Part shown: piece after piece, positions 59,001 to 64,000 of the stretch
How the letters are laid out: each line of letters starts with the position of its first letter
Position numbering within the stretch: position 1 is the stretch's first letter
Assembly: GCA_028752905.1 (NCBI GenBank)
Contig: JAQNBH010000013.1
Location: 13,691,316-13,755,315, forward strand
Origin: Cladorhizidae sp. MBARI D1340-BT2
Taxonomy: Eukaryota; Porifera; Demospongiae; Poecilosclerida; Cladorhizidae
Direction: 5' to 3'
Length of the DNA: 64,000 nucleotides
Program-made: the position numbers and the translations under genes
Notes under the pieces: generated by a model
Databases searched by the model: none
The model's input: only the letters and a program-made list of their open reading frames with translations
What the model was told of the DNA's origin: nothing

Positions 59001-61625
59001 CACATGGAACTATTAATTTCATGAACCATCATGGCTGGACATTCTATTCAACACCATATAAAATGAACTGCATGCAAAATTTAAATTATTATAGCACATT
59101 GAATTAACTCAGTCCTATTACTAATCTGGGTGAACGGGCAAGTGGCAGATATGAGCATTGGTGCCCATACTGACAGTTACAGCTGAGGAACAGTGACTGA
59201 GATGCTATTAGGTTTCTTTAGCAGCTTGAGTTTGTGTAGGGAAGGATGTGAAGGTCTTGAAAGGTGGCAATGGTAAAGCAAAGCTCTTAAATTTTGGATG
59301 AATATTACTGTACAATGGTAAGAATTGCCTCATTGTATGAAGGTATGGCAGAACCTGATTGAATGGGTTGAAAGAAGCATATATCAAATAAGGTTCCAAT
59401 CCTTGACATTATACAATGCCAGGTTATGTGTGAAGGTGAAGTAACTTGGCTCGTTTGTGATTTTATTTTGCATTTTTTATCTCATATCATTGTTTTATAG
59501 ATACGTGTAGCTTTTGTTAATGTGGTACTTTTTCAGCATGTATAATAACAAACTATAGCATGTTGCATGCAGAAAGGGTTGCCCTGGAATGTTATTCCCC
59601 CACCCCCCTCTGTCCACCCTTCCCCAAATAAATTATTTTGTTAATGAATTTTTGATTATAATATTATCAAAATTGCATTTAAATTTAAATTTATCTCAAA
59701 GAGAAAAATGTTTTACTGGCAGAAGAACTCCACCCCTCCCCTCATCACTATATTAAATTTTGGTGATCCATTCATATTTCATATTAGTATTCAATGTATG
59801 GCCACGAAGAGTGGCTATACAATCCACCACAGTTTGCCACTTTTGCTTGATAGAGAAAGATTAAGATATATACACACATAATAATGGTACAACATATAAT
59901 AGTGCATCACACTCTGCTCACTATGGTTTATTACCACAAATGCATATAATCATAAGTAGATATGTTTTGGTAATAATGAGAGCTTATGTAATTTGCAGTG
60001 TGTGATACTGAAACATTGCTCAATGAAGAACTTTTGGACACTATAATCGGCAGTTCATCCATTCCTAATTTGTTTAACAATACTATCAAAAACCTGGTGA
60101 CCTCAAGAAATACAGGTTGGTGCACAGTAGGAGACCTGGGCAATGAACCGTATTTCCAGCTAATATTCAACTCAATGGTGTGCCTCACTTCCATGGAGAC
60201 ACGAGGCATACCCAATGGATATGTGAGTCAGTTCAGATTGGAAGTGCAAGATGAATGTGGAAACTTTAATGTTTATGGAAATACAAGCGATCCAATGGTG
60301 AGAACATTATATAAATAGAATTGTCTGGTGAGTTATAGCACCTGCTATGCCCTTAATCACCTGATTTCTTATCGTAAGTATACATGTATGCATGGTTATA
60401 CAACAAGATGCCCTCCAACACAATGGGCTGACTACTAGGATATGTAAAATATAGATGAGAGAGGAGGGTTTTGTTAAGACTACTTCAAAGCAGCTTCCAT
60501 GCATATTCAACACAAGGTCATCAGTTAGTACTGAATGGTTGACCAAACTGACAATGAAGACTGTGTAAATACATTTGTAATAGATACTAGCCAAGTTGAG
60601 GTAATTTTACAGCCTCATGATAAAATGTCTATCGACCTCCATGACAATATTGAGGAATTGAGTAGCTATGTCAAAATGGAACTTGAGCATTAATGCCCCA
60701 AAAAGTATTAACTATACAGAGTGGTAACATGTGTAGCCAAGTCTCCTTGTTGATTATGCATCCAGTCTCCCCATTTTTTTAACATATATACATACAGCTA
60801 TGCACAGCATTATCTTTCAATAGGCTCACTTACTTGACAATGAAGTTCAATCAGTTATATCATGGCATTGTCTATTGCAACTATGTAAAACTATACTGTG
60901 TAATAGCAAAGACAATCTACAGATAAGTACAAACATTGATTTATAATCTGGTAATGAAGTGTGTTTCGTTATGTTTTAGCTCTTCACGACATCTAGTGAA
61001 AGCATGGAGCGATTTACCTTTTGGCAGCCCCTTCAGGGAAGGATATTTAGATTGTATATTGTTGATGTTATGCATCAGAGCACACACCTCTGCTGGAATA
61101 TCAGATTGTATGGATGCATAACAAACACAAGTAAGTGAAGGATATATAACACCATGAATACTATTGCTACTATACTACTTCTAATACTACTACTAACACT
61201 AATACAACCCCTATCACTATCACCACTACTACTGAAATACAGCAAGAATATCTACATATAATAAAGAAATATAATTGTAATAAACGGGTGTAACTGCTTT
61301 CATCTTTAATAGGTCTACCTCCACCTACCGTTCCAATGATATCTACTAAACCAAACACAGAAGCATCACCCTATACCACACAGGAGACTCCACCCACTGA
61401 GGAAGTAACAGGAACATCATCATATACCACACAAGAGACTGTACCCACTGAAGAAGTATCAGAAACGTCATCCTATACCATCCAGAAAGCGACACTAGGC
61501 TCTCCTCAAGGTCAACATAGAGGAGCCATAGTGGGTGGAGCAGTGGTGGGAGTTTTGAGCCTCCTAGTGGCATTGTTGTTACTTCTTATGATGGTGGCAG
61601 CCATTTTCATTTTAAGAAAAAGAAG
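49938..61625 (+). CDS. Gene B: paralogous F5/8C-like receptor, incomplete at the window end
   Basis: Exons on the same strand as gene A: 49938-50001, 55198-55496, 58121-58271, 59999-60297, 60980-61130, 61313-61625, totalling 1277 nt (425 codons plus two bases). Phases are 1,0,1,0,1,2, as in gene A. Order: signal peptide, F5/8C-like domain 1, F5/8C-like domain 2, Thr/Ser-rich stalk, membrane span. The last exon ends in phase 2, which fits a gene A-type tail exon, but none is found by 64000; gene A's tail lies 5 kb from its membrane exon, so gene B's is probably outside. The two domains have identical exon lengths (299+151 nt) and similar introns, so they arose by internal tandem duplication. 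A Penelope-like element sits in the intron at 55497-58120. Expected role: cell-surface adhesion or recognition; ligand unknown. Confidence 0.65.
50002..50345. other. Gene B intron 1, start
   Basis: No coding signal; contains C-rich tracts with repeated TGGTCCCC near 50190-50235. Confidence 0.5.
50347..51000. repeat. Duplicated intronic block, copy 1
   Basis: Aligns with 52402-53107: ACAGAGTGAGTAACAGAGCAGATTAG, TGATGTTTTGGGTTAAGACAG, GTCTAGAGTTTGTGGGATT and TAGTTCCTTTAAAGTCT all recur in order about 2.06 kb later. Confidence 0.75.
51021..51107. repeat. Foldback repeat with CTGATGA..GAAAC core, best copy
   Basis: Perfect 18-bp inverted repeat (GAATCACCTTCTCAATAA at 51021-51038, its complement at 51090-51107) around CCTGATGAAGGACTAGAGCATCTAGGTGAAACGTC-type sequence (51042-51077), which itself holds a CTAGA/TCTAG stem. 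Confidence 0.85.
51579..52218. mobile_element. Large foldback element, copy 2
   Basis: About 640 bp. The left end AACCTGTGGTTACGATTTTGGAGCTC is the reverse complement of GAGCTCCAAAGTCATAACCACAGGGTT at the right end; arms of about 300 bp carry matching TTCTGCACACTTCACTCT and TCTGTGTGCTCT segments. The centre has AGAGGAAGCCCTACT..AATGAGTGTT as in the element at 19985-20562. No coding capacity. Confidence 0.7.
52402..53107. repeat. Duplicated intronic block, copy 2
   Basis: Diverged copy of 50347-51000 in the same orientation in the same intron. Confidence 0.75.
53110..53930. other. Gene B intron 1, no gene recognised
   Basis: AT-rich intronic sequence. Confidence 0.5.
53940..55197. repeat. 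Upstream part of the duplicated F5/8C module, copy 1
   Basis: Intronic sequence that aligns in order with 58985-59998: CTGGGTGAACGGGCAAGTGG, GACTGTTACAGCTG-type, GGTTGCCCTGGAATATTA and ATAATCATAAGTAGGTAT recur before the next domain. A diverged foldback copy (GATGCAGCTAGATGCTCTAG) lies near 54580-54650. Confidence 0.75.
55198..58271 (+). CDS. Gene B exons 2-3: F5/8C-like domain 1
   Basis: Exons 55198-55496 (acceptor tttag, donor gtgaga) and 58121-58271 (acceptor ttttag, donor gttagt) encode about 150 residues. They contain an opening CETEGLL, a WCTIGDLG then PYFQLKF strand, MVSITYMEAQG, and a second-exon stretch ending NIRLYGC. The 2.6-kb intron carries a Penelope-like insertion that the matching intron of domain 2 lacks. 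Confidence 0.72.
56089..56682 (-). pseudogene. GIY-YIG endonuclease region of the Penelope-like element
   Basis: Minus strand, open for 197 codons. A CxC linker (CCCRNKKDCLLDGYCL) precedes VYKASV and HYIGLTDTTFKACYTKHKFSF, the GIY-YIG core, then ELSKYTWKLKD and IKWAI. The conserved catalytic Arg (usually FKARY) is Cys here, consistent with a C-to-T change at a CpG. A Pro/Thr/Lys-rich lead-in reflects a C-run. Confidence 0.68.
56770..57561 (-). pseudogene. Penelope-like reverse transcriptase remnant
   Basis: Minus strand, three frames. 57561-57355: ADKSSNFYKLKCDQYRKLL and NITKTYKKA, then DDRVECMP. 57211-57008: FFDITMGSYDGAEICELVG; the catalytic GLYRDDGLA box lies in an adjacent frame at about 57020-57050. 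56982-56770: FLDVTFDLAHGSYQPYGKPN, LYINKRSNHPPSIIKNIP. These are the characteristic RT segments of Penelope-like elements of marine invertebrates. Frameshifts make it inactive. Confidence 0.72.
58280..58980. other. Gene B intron 3, no gene recognised
   Basis: The frame at 58644-58898 has a few acceptable residues (LARTVQTEVCQWIKNLNFLL) but no known domain and no matching splice phase. A short (ACT)n run lies at 58914-58930. Confidence 0.35.
58985..59998. repeat. Upstream part of the duplicated F5/8C module, copy 2
   Basis: Intronic sequence homologous to 53940-55197, immediately before the second F5/8C-like domain of gene B. Confidence 0.75.
59999..61130 (+). CDS. Gene B exons 4-5: F5/8C-like domain 2
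   Basis: Exons 59999-60297 (acceptor ttgcag, donor gtgaga) and 60980-61130 (acceptor ttttag, donor gtaagt). The domain begins CDTETLL, has WCTVGDLG then PYFQLIF and MVCLTSMETRG, and ends NIRLYGC. Exon lengths equal those of domain 1 and similarity continues into flanking introns. One extra cysteine (MVCLT, where domain 1 has MVSIT) may be unpaired. Confidence 0.72.
61313..61625 (+). CDS. Gene B exon 6: Thr/Ser repeat stalk and transmembrane segment
   Basis: Acceptor aatag, phase 1, donor gtatgt after 61625, phase 2. The exon starts with a Pro-rich linker, then two to three copies of a 17-residue unit of the form SYTTQETxPTEEVxxTS, a likely O-glycosylated stalk. It then encodes a membrane span (VGGAVVGVLSLLVALLLLL) and a basic stop-transfer (RKKRR). 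The nearly identical repeats suggest the stalk can lengthen or shorten. Confidence 0.75.
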
Positions 61626-61901
61626 GTATGTAAGTAATTGGTTATAAGAAATGTTGTAGTAAAAAAGTGAACCTCTACTGAAGACTTATCTTTTAATCAG
61701 CTTTTTGGTTTTTTAGCCAACATTACAACTGTCTTTAATTAATCAGAACAAATGAAAAAGTGAATACAACTCACTGCCAATGTGTTTCACACAAAATGCA
61801 CATGATTCACGACTTGTCGGAATGCTAGAATATATAAGCATAGTAACATGATTTCACACTGAGAATTAAGATCCAGCAATTGGGTAGCTCCATCCTACAT
61901 T

Positions 61902-62480
61902 TCAATTATTTATGTACTGATACTTAATTGTGAGATGAATGTGCAGTGCCTCCATTACAAGGCATTCCCTCCATTTTTTGGCACTTAGGTCTCTCTTCCC
62001 AATAGATTGGGTAATGGTGTTTTCACACATGCATTGCGATAACAGATTTTCCAAGTTCTCCCTTCCTGCATGCAGCCTTATGCTCCTTGATTGGGGAATA
62101 AAGCCTCTTCCTTGTCTCTCAATATATGTACACTTCCCCAATTCTATACCTAATTGAGGAGTTCATGGTAGTTGCTAATTTGCCTTTTATGCTAGTAAGC
62201 TGAGATCTTAAAGTTATGCCTGATTTCAAAATAATTCTGACATTAAATTTCTCAAATATGGCAGCTATCCTCACATGATCAGTCATATAGGCTATGAAGA
62301 CCATAAGATGATATTTATCCTATTTTCTTCCATTTCCTTGTATTCTCCCCTTCCTCGCCCAGTGACTTCTTTGAAGCTAAGTAGATAAAGGGTAACAGGT
62401 AGCCATTGTTAGGAAATACCTGGAGAAAGTGAACATTATTTCCCAGTTTTCCTTTGGTGGTCAATTTTCAAAAGCATGTG
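61902..62480 (-). pseudogene. Second GIY-YIG retroelement remnant
   Basis: Minus strand. 62304-62119 reads YMTDHVRIAAIFEKFNVRI then LKSGITLRSQLTSIKG, like the linker (..I.RI...FN.R..FK...TLRS.L...K) before the GIY-YIG domain of Penelope-like elements; 62141-61902 continues GKCTYIERQGRGF, LENLLSQCMCENTITQ and RECLVMEALHIHL, a decayed GIY-YIG core. It lies in the intron after the gene B membrane exon. RT is not recognisable upstream. Confidence 0.45.
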
Positions 62481-62489
62481 TAGGACCAC

Positions 62490-64000
62490 AACAAATCTTG
62501 TGGGAGGATATTTCGCTGGTGAATATGTGCTGCACATCCATCTGACACCTAGCGATCAATACACTTCAATTGAGATTTAGGCTTGAACTACCCAATTGCT
62601 ATATCTCAACCATCAAAATTATGTATGTGAAGGAAGCTACAACCATCATTATTTGCCTGATATGTTACTTTGCTTATATGCTACAGCATCCAGACAAGTT
62701 AATTGTATGCATTCATGTTAAATGCATTGCCAGCAAGTATATATACATTTTTTTAATTTGCCATGGTGAAAACCAATTAAATGTTGGCCGAAAAACTCCC
62801 AAAACAGATTATGCAAGCCAGTTTAAGGCTAGGAAGAAAAATGGTACTAACTCAACATTACCTAATGTTAAATGATGTCGTTGAGCCATGTTAGGTGAAA
62901 TAGATATGTGTGATCTTGTGCAAACTGTCTGAACTTGAAAATTACGTTATCCAAAGGTAAAGTATTGCCTGGTCAGCAGAAATTTATAAGATCTAGTCCT
63001 CCCGGCTATTGTGCCCTTTGTTGACTACAAGCTTATAGTCATTGTTGAGCATACACGATAAGCTTCTTCTGATGTTCATTTAGATATTGTAACTGGATTT
63101 TACGGATTAAACCTACAAGTTTATTACCTGGGACTAGGAATCCCAAGTGTGGTAGGTTTATGACATACAATTGTAAAGAAAAAGATTAAGTTACCCAAAA
63201 TTATTTCAGTAATTATAGTTTTGCTCAACATAAGGTTTATTTACCAAAAGCAATGCCTGTAGCTCTATATAGATGAGCCACACTATAATACATGTTGCCT
63301 AAATAAGAATTAATGTTACCTCTTTTTGACAAATCCTTCCTGCCAAAGCCTACTCCTTTATAAGGTATATTGCAAACGAAATTTTGCAAACTACTAAGTG
63401 GTTCGCGAAACTTCATGGAGAGCATTTGTTATTAATTTATTTTTTAAATCAACATTGAAAATCATAACATTATGCTTCTCAACATTCTCAAGCATATGAT
63501 CACATCAAAGAGCCTGACAAACCACTTGCAAATGCTCACGTGCAGAGTCAATTTTTTTGCCAGCTAAACATGCTTACTTATGTACAGGCCACAAAAAAGT
63601 GTTTATCAACTTCACAAGACAGTGGCACTACTTGATAATGAAAATACTCAAATGCAATGCCACTGATTGCAGCTGCTAGTGGAAGTATAATTATAGTTGT
63701 GTACAGTTGGTTTGAGACACTATCCATTCATTTATTATATTTGCACACAGTATACTAACTGGCAAAGTGTGGGCGCTGAAAATAAATTGGGTATGTATTT
63801 TACTTAATTTTGGACTGGGGAGAGGGAGGTTTGGAGGGAGAGTAGGGTTAGCTGTCTGATAATTCAAGAGTAGGCTCGACAAATATAGGGAGTGTTAATA
63901 CATTTCCTGGTATGTTGTTCTACTGCAATTATGCTCTCTGATAGATATTATGTAATCCACTCTGTATGTTGGCACAACAGTATGAGTGTTGTCAGTAGAC
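62490..64000. other. Probable gene B intron, no exon recognised
   Basis: I searched for a tail exon like that at 40707-40866 (phase 2 start, YDNPIYA-type end) and found none. The frame at 62570-62875 has no domain. Confidence 0.4.

Overview
The window looks like nuclear DNA of an invertebrate metazoan, most likely a sponge or another early-branching marine animal. It is AT-rich, its genes are interrupted by GT-AG introns, and it is loaded with decayed transposable elements of types common in such genomes (pogo/Tigger, hAT with DUF4371-type transposase, piggyBac, Ty3/Gypsy, GIY-YIG Penelope-like elements, LINEs). The species call is an inference; nothing here names it. No prokaryotic genes were seen.

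The only host genes I can support are two tandem paralogues on the plus strand, reconstructed from split exons. Gene A (15097-40866, seven exons, 1272 coding nt, 423 aa) has a signal peptide, two discoidin-like (F5/8 type C) domains, one membrane span and a 53-codon tail ending in YDNPIYA and a stop. Gene B (49938 to beyond the window) has a signal peptide, two F5/8C-like domains, a Thr/Ser-rich stalk with 17-residue repeats and a membrane span; its tail exon is not in the window. Intron phases are identical (1 after the signal peptide, 0 inside each domain, 1 between domains, 2 after the membrane exon). Gene B's two domains came from a local duplication that copied exons and introns together. 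The pair looks like part of a family of surface recognition or adhesion receptors with a phosphotyrosine/PTB-type tail.

Layout. 1-15 kb: transposon graveyard (LINE remnant on minus, pogo/Tigger remnant on minus, a compact Gypsy-type LTR element with both LTRs and a TACAA target duplication, a palindromic MITE, a second LINE on plus). 15-41 kb: gene A; its 17.5-kb third intron holds a hAT element (about 20756-29546) into which both a Gypsy element (22071-27412, minus) and a piggyBac element (28103-29046, TTAA) have inserted. 41-48.4 kb: no recognisable gene. 48.43-49.56 kb: a 1.1-kb TTA/ATT microsatellite just upstream of gene B. 49.9-64 kb: gene B, with a Penelope-like element in one intron and a second GIY-YIG remnant after the membrane exon.

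The two most interesting items are the receptor pair and the large Gypsy element, whose pol order is protease-integrase-RT-RNase H (Ty1/copia-like order with Gypsy-type domains, as in Gmr1-like elements).
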